The position numbers and the translations under genes were made by a program. Positions 7,892-15,617 of a stretch of DNA of 29,096 bases are shown here, one piece after another. A model generated the notes under the pieces. That model worked only from the letters and a program-made list of their open reading frames with translations. It had not been told where the DNA came from and searched no databases. The stretch's first letter is position 1; each line of letters begins with the position of its first letter. Origin of the DNA: an uncultured Candidatus Planktophila sp. (GTDB lineage Bacteria; Actinomycetota; Actinomycetes; Nanopelagicales; Nanopelagicaceae); assembly GCA_937975715.1 (NCBI GenBank), contig CALJUA010000163.1:1-29096 (forward strand), read 5' to 3'.

Positions 7892-7917
7892 TCGAGAGGT
7901 AAGAGGAGATACATAAA

Positions 7918-8214
7918 GTGGCTACTGACTACGACACACCCCGGAAGACCGATGAGGAACTACATGAGGAATCCCTCGAAGAACTCAAAGCCAAGCGCGC
8001 TGACGCTCAATCAGGTCAGATCGATGTAGATGAAGCAGAAGCTGCGGAAAATCTTGAACTTCCAGGTGCAGATCTCTCTGGTGAACAACTCGCTGTTCGC
8101 GTTGTTCCAAAGCAGGTTGATGAATTTACATGTTCACGGTGCTACTTGATTCATCACATGACACAACTTGCCAAGGGCGAAGGCGCTAAGGCAGTCTGTA
8201 AGGATTGCGCTTAA
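7918..8214 (+). CDS. DUF4193 family small zinc-ribbon-like protein
   Basis: The 98-residue protein matches the actinobacterial DUF4193 family over its full length: MATDYDTPRKTDEE start, SLEELKAKRADAQS, the ELPGADLSGEQL centre and a C-terminal CSRC...CKDCA pair of CxxC motifs that should bind zinc. The N-terminal half is acidic. Function is not established. Start is GTG at 7918 with a strong Shine-Dalgarno AAGAGGAG at 7901-7908. A SigR/SigH-type promoter motif lies upstream, which would link it to thiol-oxidative stress. The stop codon is shared with the convergent DUF3093 gene through TTAA. In Mycobacterium tuberculosis the same pair is, from memory, Rv2699c/Rv2698. Confidence 0.92.
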   Translation: MATDYDTPRKTDEELHEESLEELKAKRADAQSGQIDVDEAEAAENLELPGADLSGEQLAVRVVPKQVDEFTCSRCYLIHHMTQLAKGEGAKAVCKDCA

Positions 8215-8654
8215 CTCTTTAAAGCTTCTCCAAGTTGCTCGGCCCTCTTTGTTGAAATTAACCAATATGGTGTTGGGTCTCTTTCGTCATTGACTTTTAC
8301 TTTCACACCTTCTGAAACCCAGAAAGTTGTGGCAAAGTAGGCGGCAGGATCTGCGCCTCGCGTGCGCTGAAAACTGAAATTTTTCTTTTCTATTATTTCT
8401 ACATCGCCGAGATATCTCAAAGGGATATGAGCTTTACCAACACGAAGTTCTCCATCTTTAATCTCAATCGTTGAAGTCATCTTGTAAAAAGCCACCGCGC
8501 CAAGAACGATAGAAATCGCGAAGGCGTTGATGGCGGCGTTGTTATCAAATGCAGCCCAGATAGCGATGACCAACGAGAAGAGCATGAAATAGATGAAGGA
8601 GATTAACCAGAATGGGGGGCGAATCACTTCTTTAAATACCGTAGTTGAGCTCAC
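8211..8654 (-). CDS. DUF3093 family membrane protein
   Basis: The 147-residue protein has two N-terminal membrane segments, about residues 13-35 and 41-58. A soluble domain with the family signature follows: TRGADPAAYFATTFWVSEGV, then DPTPYWLISTKR near the end. Function is unknown; the family is confined to actinobacteria and regularly sits beside DUF4193 and dut. Start is GTG at 8654. TAACCT (8661-8666, minus strand) lies six bases before it with no Shine-Dalgarno, so the mRNA is probably leaderless. Its stop overlaps that of DUF4193 by four bases, leaving no room for a terminator between the two. Confidence 0.9.
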   Translation of the reverse strand: MSSTTVFKEVIRPPFWLISFIYFMLFSLVIAIWAAFDNNAAINAFAISIVLGAVAFYKMTSTIEIKDGELRVGKAHIPLRYLGDVEIIEKKNFSFQRTRGADPAAYFATTFWVSEGVKVKVNDERDPTPYWLISTKRAEQLGEALKS

Positions 8655-8660
8655 GGCACT

Positions 8661-8666
8661 AGGTTA
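8661..8666 (-). promoter_or_regulatory. -10 box of DUF3093 (leaderless)
   Basis: TAACCT on the minus strand, then six bases, then the GTG start. No Shine-Dalgarno is present. No convincing -35 is seen. The divergent thioesterase -10 lies 17 bases away on the other strand. Confidence 0.45.
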
Positions 8667-8683
8667 GTGGCTCCTCTATAAAG

Positions 8684-8689
8684 TAGCCT
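8684..8689 (+). promoter_or_regulatory. -10 box of the thioesterase-dut-DUF3159 unit (leaderless)
   Basis: TAGCCT, then six bases, then ATG at 8696. No Shine-Dalgarno is present. An alternative TATAAAG overlaps just upstream (from about 8678). Confidence 0.45.
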
Positions 8690-8695
8690 TACGCC

Positions 8696-9280
8696 ATGAG
8701 CCGAGTATCAAGTACAACGCCTCCGGAAGGTTCGATCATCCCCAATCGCCACCCAGAATCACCGGCGACTGGATCTGAACTTCCTTCTCACTTCAAACAT
8801 TGCTTCGGTTGTGGCGATCTCCATCCGACTGGTCTACACCTCAAAGCTCGTGTGGGTGAAGGCCTCACAATCTCTGCACAATTTACCGTTACCGAAAATC
8901 ATCAAGGCGCACCTGGATTAGCTCATGGTGGATTGCTCTCATTAGCATTTGATGAAGCACTCGGAAAGTTAATGTGGTTGCTCCGCGCACCTGCCGTTAC
9001 CGCTCGCCTCGAAACTGATTTTCTCGCACCAGTTCCTATCGGAACCACGCTATATATCTCTGCTCGCATCGTCGGGCAGCAAGGTCGCAAGGTGTATTCA
9101 GAGGCGGAAGGTCGCATTGGGGGAGCAGATGGTCCGATTGCAGTGCGTGCTGCGTCGCTCTTTGTTATTGTGCCGATGAAGCACTTCTTGGAGAACGCTC
9201 CTGCCGAATACATCACTGCAATCAAAGCTAATCCTGAACTTCTCTCATTCGTCGATCCAGAATTTAACATTAATCCATGA
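8696..9280 (+). CDS. Hotdog-fold thioesterase (PaaI-like)
   Basis: The 194-residue protein carries a single hotdog domain of about residues 35-160. It includes CFGCGDLHPTGLHLKARV, the NHQGAPGLAHGGLLSLAFDEALG active-site helix with its HGG, and the RLETDFLAPVPIGTTL strand. PaaI-like proteins hydrolyse acyl-CoA thioesters; the substrate here cannot be read from sequence. The N-terminal ~30 residues are Pro/Ser-rich and probably disordered. The gene appears leaderless and its TGA overlaps the ATG of dut, so it leads a three-gene unit with dut and DUF3159. The link to nucleotide metabolism is positional only. A role in beta-oxidation with the fad genes further on is possible. Confidence 0.85.
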   Translation: MSRVSSTTPPEGSIIPNRHPESPATGSELPSHFKHCFGCGDLHPTGLHLKARVGEGLTISAQFTVTENHQGAPGLAHGGLLSLAFDEALGKLMWLLRAPAVTARLETDFLAPVPIGTTLYISARIVGQQGRKVYSEAEGRIGGADGPIAVRAASLFVIVPMKHFLENAPAEYITAIKANPELLSFVDPEFNINP

Positions 9281-9720
9281 GCGCGCTTCAGGTATTAATC
9301 ACTCGCCTCGATTCCGATCTACCGCTTCCCAATTATGCAAAGGGCGGAGATGCCGGAGCAGATATCTACTCTCGTATCGACATCACTCTTGAACCTGGTC
9401 AACGCGCTCTTGTTCCAACAGGAATTTCCATTGCACTTCCTGATGGCTATGTTGCGCTCGTACATCCGCGTTCGGGTCTTGCTATCAAGCATGGGGTCAC
9501 GATGGTCAACGCACCAGGCACGGTTGATGCAGCTTTCCGCGGCGAACTTCAATGCATCATGATCAATCACGATCTAAGTGAGTCAGTAACATTTAAGCGC
9601 GGCGATCGCATCGCGCAGTTGGTCTTCCAGAAAGTTGAACGCGCAGAGTTCGTTGAAGTCGAAAGCCTTCCAGGTTCTGGACGCGGCGATGGGGGCTTCG
9701 GATCGACAGGTCGAGCATGA
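9277..9720 (+). CDS. dut: dUTP diphosphatase
   Basis: dUTPase hydrolyses dUTP to dUMP, keeping uracil out of DNA and feeding dTMP synthesis. The 147-residue protein has all five motifs of the trimeric family in order: DAGADIYSR, PRSGLAI, the uracil-binding GTVDAAFRGEL, RGDRIAQLVF, and the glycine-rich C-terminal arm GRGDGGFGSTG. Both ends overlap neighbours as ATGA (9277-9280 and 9717-9720), so translation is coupled to the thioesterase before it and DUF3159 after it. Confidence 0.97.
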   Translation: MSALQVLITRLDSDLPLPNYAKGGDAGADIYSRIDITLEPGQRALVPTGISIALPDGYVALVHPRSGLAIKHGVTMVNAPGTVDAAFRGELQCIMINHDLSESVTFKRGDRIAQLVFQKVERAEFVEVESLPGSGRGDGGFGSTGRA

Positions 9721-10334
9721 ATAACCATGAAGACCGCGACAAAGTATTAGCTGCATTTGGCGGCAAGAAGGGTCTGATTGACTCTGGAATTCCTTCCATC
9801 ATCTTCCTTGTCGTTTTTAATGTGCGCCACGATTTACATGATGCGCTCTATGCATCGGTGGCTGTTTCTATTATTCTGACAATCATTCGCTTAGCGATGC
9901 GCGATACGGTGCAGCACGCCTTTAGCGGTCTCATCGGTGCGCTCATCTGTGCATGGTTTGCTAATCGCACAGGAAATCCGAGCGATCTCTTTGTTCCAAA
10001 GTTATTGACGAACCTCGGCTACGGAATGGTTTATCTGATTGCAAACCTTGCGGGATGGCCGATTTTGGGTCTGATGCTTGGACCTATTCTTGGCGAGAAC
10101 CTTCTCTGGAGAAATGATCCAGCGCGTAAAGCTGCCTATATTCGCGTGGGTTGGTTATGGGTTGGGCTCTTCTTTGCTCGTATCGCGGTTCAATATCCGA
10201 TTTATAAGAGCGGCAACGTCAATCTCTTAGGAACAGTAAATCTTGCCATGGGTTACCCGCTATTTCTTGCAACAGGATATGCGACCTGGTTAATCTTGAA
10301 GAACGTGCCTATTACAAAACACCACCAGGACTAA
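9717..10334 (+). CDS. DUF3159 family membrane protein
   Basis: The 205-residue protein matches actinobacterial DUF3159. The N-terminal AAFGGKKGLIDSGIPSIIF segment is followed by about five to six hydrophobic spans. A charged region with LWRNDPARKAAYIRVGWLW lies in the second half. Its function is unknown; a membrane location is clear. In other actinobacteria dut is separated from DUF3159 by DUF3710 and an OB-fold gene. Those are absent here and dut overlaps DUF3159 directly. The 3' end overlaps the convergent TrkA gene by four bases (CTAA). Confidence 0.9.
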   Translation: MNNHEDRDKVLAAFGGKKGLIDSGIPSIIFLVVFNVRHDLHDALYASVAVSIILTIIRLAMRDTVQHAFSGLIGALICAWFANRTGNPSDLFVPKLLTNLGYGMVYLIANLAGWPILGLMLGPILGENLLWRNDPARKAAYIRVGWLWVGLFFARIAVQYPIYKSGNVNLLGTVNLAMGYPLFLATGYATWLILKNVPITKHHQD

Positions 10335-10993
10335 ATTTTAGAGATAAAGCAATCCTTCAAAAGCCCTTCAGCAACTGCTGATGCAACGAAGAGAAGCTCA
10401 TCACCTGCGACAAAGACATCTGATGGAGTTGGTGTGACTACACGACCATCGCGCACGATTGCAGCAAGTGATGCATCATCTGGAAGTTCAACTTCTTCAA
10501 CTGTCTTACCAATACAAGTAGAGGTATCTGGGAGAGTGAGCTCGACGAGATTTGCCTGACCCTTTCGGAAAGAGAAGAGGCGGACAACATCTCCGACGCT
10601 GACTGCCTCTTCAACGAGAGCGGCAATAATGCGCGGAGTCGATACAGCAACATCTACACCCCATGAGTGATCGAAGAGCCATTCGTTCTTTGGATGATTA
10701 ATTCGTGCAACAACACGAGGAACTCCGTATTCGGTCTTTCCTAGAAGAGATGCAACAAGGTTGACCTTGTCATCACCTGTTGCAGCAACCAGAACTTGGC
10801 AATCATTGAGGCTCGCCTTATCGAGAGATGCAATCTCACATGCATCGGCCATCAGCCACTCAGCGTCAGGGACAGATTCAAGCTTGAGCGCCTTTGGGTC
10901 GCGGTCAATCAAGAGAACGCGGTGGCCATTGTCGAGAAGTTCGCGAGCAATAGCGCGACCTACATTTCCAGCACCAGCAATAGCAATACGCAT
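10331..10993 (-). CDS. ceoC: TrkA-type potassium uptake regulator (CeoC-like)
   Basis: The 220-residue protein has an N-terminal TrkA-N/RCK Rossmann domain opening with IAGAGNVGRAIARELLDNGH and the LIDRD ribose-binding acid. A TrkA-C domain follows from about residue 135. Such subunits bind NAD(H) or nucleotides and gate potassium channels or transporters. It lies three bases after its paralogue (ceoB) on the same strand, the standard actinobacterial pairing. No TrkH/KtrB-type channel gene is in the window, so the partner must be encoded elsewhere. The gene overlaps DUF3159 at its 3' end by four bases. Confidence 0.92.
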   Translation of the reverse strand: MRIAIAGAGNVGRAIARELLDNGHRVLLIDRDPKALKLESVPDAEWLMADACEIASLDKASLNDCQVLVAATGDDKVNLVASLLGKTEYGVPRVVARINHPKNEWLFDHSWGVDVAVSTPRIIAALVEEAVSVGDVVRLFSFRKGQANLVELTLPDTSTCIGKTVEEVELPDDASLAAIVRDGRVVTPTPSDVFVAGDELLFVASAVAEGLLKDCFISKI

Positions 10994-10996
10994 CTT

Positions 10997-11662
10997 TTAT
11001 GCCTCCGGTGACTTTCCGAGAATCGCTTCTACCTCTGCAAGTTTTTCATCGCGCACCATGATGTGAATCAAATCGCCGTCTTGAAGAACGGTGCTCTCAT
11101 CAGGAATCAATCCTTCGCCAAGTCGAGTCAAGAAAGCGACGCGCAAATCAGCAGCCTTTTCAATATCTGTAATCGGGCGTCCAAACCAATCGAGATGTGG
11201 GTGGACTTCAGTGAGCTGAACTGTTCCGCTGGCATCACGCCATTCAGAGCGTGAGCCTTCAGGAGCAAGTCGACGCATGATTTGATCAGTGGCCCAGATA
11301 ACTGTTGCAACTGTTGGAATACCTAAACGCTGATAGATCTCAGCGCGGCCTGGGTCATAGATACGAGCCACAACATTGGTGACGCCGTAACTCTCGCGGG
11401 CAACGCGAGCTGCAAGGATGTTGGAGTTATCGCCATTACTGACTGCAGCAAATGCATCTGCACCTTCGATACCTGCCTCAAGCAATGTATCGCGATCGAA
11501 TCCAACGCCAGTGACGGTGCGTCCCTTGAAATCAGGACCAAGTCGGCGGAAAGCCTCTTTGGATTGATCGATAACAGCTACAGAATGGCCGTTAGCTTCA
11601 AGCTCGAGAGCGAGCAATGAACCAACGCGACCGCAACCCATGATGACTACGTGCATAGGCAT
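10997..11662 (-). CDS. ceoB: TrkA-type potassium uptake regulator (CeoB-like)
   Basis: This paralogue of the next gene has 221 residues: GCGRVGSLLALELEANGH dinucleotide motif, AVIDQSKEAF, then a TrkA-C domain ending in the HIMVRDEKLAEVE region. Two starts are possible. ATG at 11662 has GGGAG six bases upstream. ATG at 11656 (giving MHVVIMGCG, the usual family start) has TAAGTT (11663-11668) six bases upstream, the leaderless arrangement seen at other unit heads here. Either way only 25-31 bases separate it from the divergent methyltransferase. TrkA-N/C pairs usually form hetero- or homo-octameric gating rings. Confidence 0.92.
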   Translation of the reverse strand: MPMHVVIMGCGRVGSLLALELEANGHSVAVIDQSKEAFRRLGPDFKGRTVTGVGFDRDTLLEAGIEGADAFAAVSNGDNSNILAARVARESYGVTNVVARIYDPGRAEIYQRLGIPTVATVIWATDQIMRRLAPEGSRSEWRDASGTVQLTEVHPHLDWFGRPITDIEKAADLRVAFLTRLGEGLIPDESTVLQDGDLIHIMVRDEKLAEVEAILGKSPEA

Positions 11663-11668
11663 AACTTA
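11663..11668 (-). promoter_or_regulatory. -10 box of ceoB
   Basis: TAAGTT on the minus strand lies six bases before the second in-frame ATG (11656). If the first ATG (11662) is used instead, GGGAG six bases upstream serves as a ribosome binding site and the promoter must lie further back, inside the methyltransferase gene. Confidence 0.35.
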
Positions 11669-11674
11669 CTCCCT

Positions 11675-11680
11675 TACTCT
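11675..11680 (+). promoter_or_regulatory. -10 box of the RNA methyltransferase (leaderless)
   Basis: TACTCT, then seven bases, then ATG at 11688, with no Shine-Dalgarno. It faces the ceoB -10 only six bases away on the other strand, so the two promoters must share or compete for DNA. Confidence 0.4.
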
Positions 11681-11687
11681 TAGCTCT

Positions 11688-12911
11688 ATGACCGAATCAA
11701 CGCGAAAATCTCTCCATATCGGTGAAATATTCCGAGTGGAGATTGAGAAGGTTGCCCACGGGGGTCATTTCATCGCTCGGCATGAAGGCGCTGTGATCTT
11801 TGTTCGTCACGGTATTCCTGGCGAAGTCGTAGAGGTAGAAATTACAGGAGTTGAAAAATCATTTGCTCGGGCTGATGTCGTAGCAGTCATCGAGCCAAGT
11901 AGCGCGAGAATCACCCCTGCCTGTCATGTTGCTGGTAAATGCGGAGGCTGCGATTTCCAGCACATCGATATTGCGCGGCAACGTGAATTAAAGTCCGAGG
12001 TCATCTCCGAGCAGTTTGCACGTATCGCCAAGATGGAAGTAGATATAGAGGTAGAAGAGGTTTCATCACCTCTGAATTGGCGCACTCGTTATGCGGCATC
12101 TTCCAACGCGCGTGGAGAGGTTGGATTTAAAGGCTCTCGCAGCAATGAAGTCATCGCAATCAATACCTGTCCAGTGCTTATCCCTGAGATTGATATTGAG
12201 ACGCTTCCCTTTGAGAAAATTCATTCGAATAAACGAATTGAAGTTTCTCTCGGAACTGACGGAGATCGCACGGTCTCGGTTATGGAACAAAGAGATAGCC
12301 GAACTGCTCAACGAGCTACTCCTAAAGTTGTTGAAGGCCCGTCTTCGCTGAAGTACCGCGTCAATGAGGTTGAGTACACCGTTTCTCAATCATCATTCTG
12401 GCAGAGCAATATCAATGCACCTGAAGCTCTCGTCAGCGCGGTCTTGGAATTCGCTGATTTAAAAGCGGGAGATCATCTACTTGATCTCTATGGGGGAGTC
12501 GGTCTCTTTGCTGGTGCAGCACTTCCCATCATCGGTCCAGGCGGTCGAGTAGATATTGTTGAAGGTAGCGCAAGCGCAACTGACGATGCTCGTATTAATT
12601 TTGTAGGCGCCGCCAATGTGCATGTACATACTGGAGACGTTGCAAAAGAGATTCGCAAATTTAAGCGAGCAGATCTCATTGTTCTTGACCCACCGCGTAC
12701 CGGCGCGGGTAGGCCTGTCATTGAAGCGTTAGGAAAAATAGCAGCTCGTGCAATCGTCTATGTTGCGTGCGATCCTGCAGCACTTGCTCGCGATGTTACA
12801 TATCTTCGAGAAATTGGTTATCACTTAGAAGATATCCGCGCCCTCGATCTCTTTCCGATGACTCACCACATCGAATCTATTGCGCTCTTCACCCTTTCTA
12901 AGGTATCTTGA
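11688..12911 (+). CDS. TrmA/RlmC/RlmD-family m5U RNA methyltransferase
   Basis: The 407-residue enzyme methylates a uridine in 23S rRNA or tRNA; the exact site cannot be told. An N-terminal TRAM domain (about residues 7-65) is followed by a [4Fe-4S] site with Cys79, Cys85, Cys88 and Cys161, spaced as in RumA. The class I S-adenosylmethionine motif LDLYGGVGLFAGA comes next. The catalytic motif LDPPRTGAG precedes YVACDPAALARD, with the nucleophile Cys361. The ATG at 11688 is chosen because an upstream in-frame ATG (11640) lies within ceoB and adds non-family residues. The stop codon is inside a perfect palindrome (12903-12922). Confidence 0.93.
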   Translation: MTESTRKSLHIGEIFRVEIEKVAHGGHFIARHEGAVIFVRHGIPGEVVEVEITGVEKSFARADVVAVIEPSSARITPACHVAGKCGGCDFQHIDIARQRELKSEVISEQFARIAKMEVDIEVEEVSSPLNWRTRYAASSNARGEVGFKGSRSNEVIAINTCPVLIPEIDIETLPFEKIHSNKRIEVSLGTDGDRTVSVMEQRDSRTAQRATPKVVEGPSSLKYRVNEVEYTVSQSSFWQSNINAPEALVSAVLEFADLKAGDHLLDLYGGVGLFAGAALPIIGPGGRVDIVEGSASATDDARINFVGAANVHVHTGDVAKEIRKFKRADLIVLDPPRTGAGRPVIEALGKIAARAIVYVACDPAALARDVTYLREIGYHLEDIRALDLFPMTHHIESIALFTLSKVS

Positions 12912-12925
12912 CGTCAAGATACTTT
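12900..12925. promoter_or_regulatory. Perfect palindrome between the methyltransferase and acnA (operator and/or terminator)
   Basis: Positions 12903-12922 read the same on both strands (10-base half-site GTATCTTGAC). Three further base pairs (one G-U as RNA) extend it to 12900-12925, followed by T and AGG. The centre contains TTGACG, a good -35 hexamer (12909-12914), and the methyltransferase TGA (12909-12911). As RNA it is an 11-pair hairpin with an ACGU loop ending in UUUU. As DNA it is a strong dimer-binding site over the likely acnA promoter. Confidence 0.5.
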
Positions 12926-12944
12926 TAGGTAGATAGGTGCGACC

Positions 12945-15602
12945 ATGAGCAAGAACTCCCTCGGAACACAGAAGAACCTCACCGTTGCAGGTAAGGAGTT
13001 CGAGATCTTTGATATCTCTCAAGTAGAGGGTGCAAGTGATCTTCCATTCTCGCTCAAAGTGCTGCTCGAGAATCTGCTTCGCACTGAAGATGGTGCAAAC
13101 ATCACCGCAGAACACATCAAAGCTCTAGCGATGTGGGATCCATCTGTCGAACCTGATACCGAAATTCAATTTACGCCCGCACGTGTTGTGATGCAGGACT
13201 TCACTGGCGTTCCTTGCGTTGTCGACCTTGCAACCATGCGCGAGGCGATCGTCGAGCTTGGGGGAGATGCCTCAAAGGTCAACCCACTCGCTCCAGCAGA
13301 GCTTGTTATCGACCACTCAGTTATTGCCGATGTCTTCGGAACCAAAGATTCATTTGAGCAGAACACAGATATCGAATACGAGCGCAACCGCGAGCGTTAT
13401 CGCTTCTTGCGTTGGGGCCAGGGCGCATTTGATGAGTTCAAGGTTGTTCCACCCGGAACAGGAATCGTGCACCAGGTAAACATTGAATACCTCGCACGCG
13501 TTGTAATGACTCGCAACGTCAATGGAGTTCTTCGCGCTTACCCAGATACAGTCGTCGGAACAGATTCACATACAACGATGGTTAATGGACTTGGTGTTCT
13601 TGGCTGGGGCGTCGGTGGCATCGAGGCAGAGGCCGCACTTCTCGGTCAGCCAGTTTCAATGTTGATTCCGCGCGTAGTCGGTTTCAAGCTCAAGGGTTCA
13701 CTTCCAGTCGGAACAACAGCGACAGATATGGCACTTGTCATCACAGAGATGCTCCGTAAGCATGGTGTAGTCGGCAAGTTCGTTGAGTTCTACGGTCCTG
13801 GTGTTACAGCTGTTCCAATGGCGAACCGCACAACTATCGGAAACATGTCACCTGAATATGGTTCAACATGTGCAATCTTCCCAATCGACGAAGAGACACT
13901 TCGCTATCTACGCCTAACAGGTCGCAGCGAAGATCAAGTTGCGCTTGTCGAGCAGTATGCAAAGGCGCAGGGATTGTGGTTCGACCCAGCTGCAACTCCA
14001 CGGTACTCAGAACATCTTGAACTCGACCTCTCAACAGTTGTTTCATCTATTGCTGGACCAAAGCGTCCGCAAGATCGTATTTCTATCTCTGAATCAAAGA
14101 AGAAGTTTGAAGACATCCTTCCGACTTACTACTCAGAGAAGACAGGTAAAGAGGCATACCCAGTATCAGTGGGAGCAAATAAGACAACGGTAAAGAATGG
14201 CGATGTGGTTATCGCATCGATTACCTCTTGTACCAACACATCAAACCCATCAGTGATGATTGGCGCGGCGCTTCTTGCAAAGAAGGCTGTAGAAAAAGGT
14301 CTCAAGTCAAAGCCTTGGGTAAAGACAACTCTTGCACCAGGATCAAAGGTCGTTACTGATTATTACGATCGTTCAGGTCTTACTCCTTACATGGAGGCGC
14401 TCGGCTTTAACCTCGTTGGTTATGGCTGTGTTACCTGTATCGGAAACTCAGGACCGCTTCCAGTAGAGATCAGCAAGGCGGTAAACGAGAACGATCTCGC
14501 TGTTACAGCAGTTCTCTCAGGTAATCGTAACTTTGAAGGTCGCATCAGCCCAGATGTGAAGATGAACTACTTGGCATCACCACCACTTGTCGTTGCATAC
14601 GCACTTGCCGGAACAATGGATCACGATTTCGCAACTGATTCATTGGGCACTGATAAGGATGGCAACCCAGTTCTCTTGAAGGATATCTGGCCATCAGCGC
14701 AAGAGATTCAAGATGTTATCGACTCATCAATCTCATCAGAGATGTTTACCAAGGATTACGCAAGTGTCTTCGATGGCGATCATCGCTGGAAGTCACTTGA
14801 TACGCCCACTGGAAATACATTCGAGTGGGATCCAAAGTCAACCTATGTTCGTAAGCCTCCTTACTTCGAAGGAATGCCTGCACAGCCAACTCCTGTAAAG
14901 GACATTGCAGGTGCTCGTGTACTTGCAATCCTTGGCGATTCTGTAACAACTGACCACATCTCACCTGCAGGAAATATCAAGGCGGATTCACCAGCAGGTA
15001 AGTATCTCGAAGCCAATGGCGTCGATCGTAAGGACTTTAACTCTTACGGATCTCGTCGTGGCAATCATGAAGTAATGATTCGCGGAACTTTTGCCAACAT
15101 TCGTTTGAAGAACCTGCTTCTTGATGGCGTTGAGGGCGGATTCACTCGCAACTTCCTCAACAATGGCGAGCAGTCAACAATTTATGATGCATCTGTTGCA
15201 TATCAAGCAGCATCAACTCCACTCGTCATCCTTGCAGGCAAGGAGTACGGCTCAGGATCTTCACGTGACTGGGCGGCGAAGGGAACAGCGCTGCTCGGAG
15301 TCCGTGCAGTGATTGCTGAGAGCTTCGAACGTATTCACCGCTCCAACCTCATCGGTATGGGCGTTCTTCCATTGCAATTTGTAGATGGTCAGAATGCACA
15401 ATCTCTCGGCCTCACTGGCGAAGAGACCTTTACGATCTCAGGTATCACCGCCCTCAACGATGGTGGAATTCCAAAAGAGGTACAGGTCGCTGCGGGGGAT
15501 AAGATTTTCGCAGCAAAAGTACGCATTGATACACCGGGCGAGGCTGACTACTATCGCCACGGCGGCATCATGCAGTACGTGTTACGTTCTCTTCGCGGGT
15601 GA
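12945..15602 (+). CDS. acnA: Aconitate hydratase (AcnA type)
   Basis: Aconitase interconverts citrate and isocitrate in the TCA cycle. The 885-residue, four-domain monomer has its [4Fe-4S] ligands at Cys429 (SCTNTSNPS), Cys495 and Cys498 (GCVTCIGNSG). The N-terminal QDFTGVPCVVDLATMR and VGTDSHTTMVNGLG are present. The swivel domain carries YGSGSSRDWAAKGTALLGVRAV and SFERIHRSNLIGMGVLPLQF. AGGTG (12935-12939) five bases before the ATG serves as a modest ribosome binding site. The TetR regulator AcnR, encoded just after acn in many actinobacteria, is missing here; dxs follows after 15 bases. The palindrome upstream could be its control site. Confidence 0.98.
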   Translation: MSKNSLGTQKNLTVAGKEFEIFDISQVEGASDLPFSLKVLLENLLRTEDGANITAEHIKALAMWDPSVEPDTEIQFTPARVVMQDFTGVPCVVDLATMREAIVELGGDASKVNPLAPAELVIDHSVIADVFGTKDSFEQNTDIEYERNRERYRFLRWGQGAFDEFKVVPPGTGIVHQVNIEYLARVVMTRNVNGVLRAYPDTVVGTDSHTTMVNGLGVLGWGVGGIEAEAALLGQPVSMLIPRVVGFKLKGSLPVGTTATDMALVITEMLRKHGVVGKFVEFYGPGVTAVPMANRTTIGNMSPEYGSTCAIFPIDEETLRYLRLTGRSEDQVALVEQYAKAQGLWFDPAATPRYSEHLELDLSTVVSSIAGPKRPQDRISISESKKKFEDILPTYYSEKTGKEAYPVSVGANKTTVKNGDVVIASITSCTNTSNPSVMIGAALLAKKAVEKGLKSKPWVKTTLAPGSKVVTDYYDRSGLTPYMEALGFNLVGYGCVTCIGNSGPLPVEISKAVNENDLAVTAVLSGNRNFEGRISPDVKMNYLASPPLVVAYALAGTMDHDFATDSLGTDKDGNPVLLKDIWPSAQEIQDVIDSSISSEMFTKDYASVFDGDHRWKSLDTPTGNTFEWDPKSTYVRKPPYFEGMPAQPTPVKDIAGARVLAILGDSVTTDHISPAGNIKADSPAGKYLEANGVDRKDFNSYGSRRGNHEVMIRGTFANIRLKNLLLDGVEGGFTRNFLNNGEQSTIYDASVAYQAASTPLVILAGKEYGSGSSRDWAAKGTALLGVRAVIAESFERIHRSNLIGMGVLPLQFVDGQNAQSLGLTGEETFTISGITALNDGGIPKEVQVAAGDKIFAAKVRIDTPGEADYYRHGGIMQYVLRSLRG

Positions 15603-15604
15603 CT

Positions 15605-15610
15605 TAGACT
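15605..15610 (+). promoter_or_regulatory. -10 box of dxs (leaderless)
   Basis: TAGACT, then seven bases, then ATG at 15618, with no Shine-Dalgarno. It starts two bases after the acnA stop, so dxs may have its own start while also being read from acnA. Confidence 0.4.
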
Positions 15611-15617
15611 CACCTCT

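Noticed and set aside
11640..11687. Earlier ATG for the RNA methyltransferase
   Set aside because: It lies inside the divergent ceoB coding region and adds a non-family leader peptide; ATG 11688 has a fitting -10.
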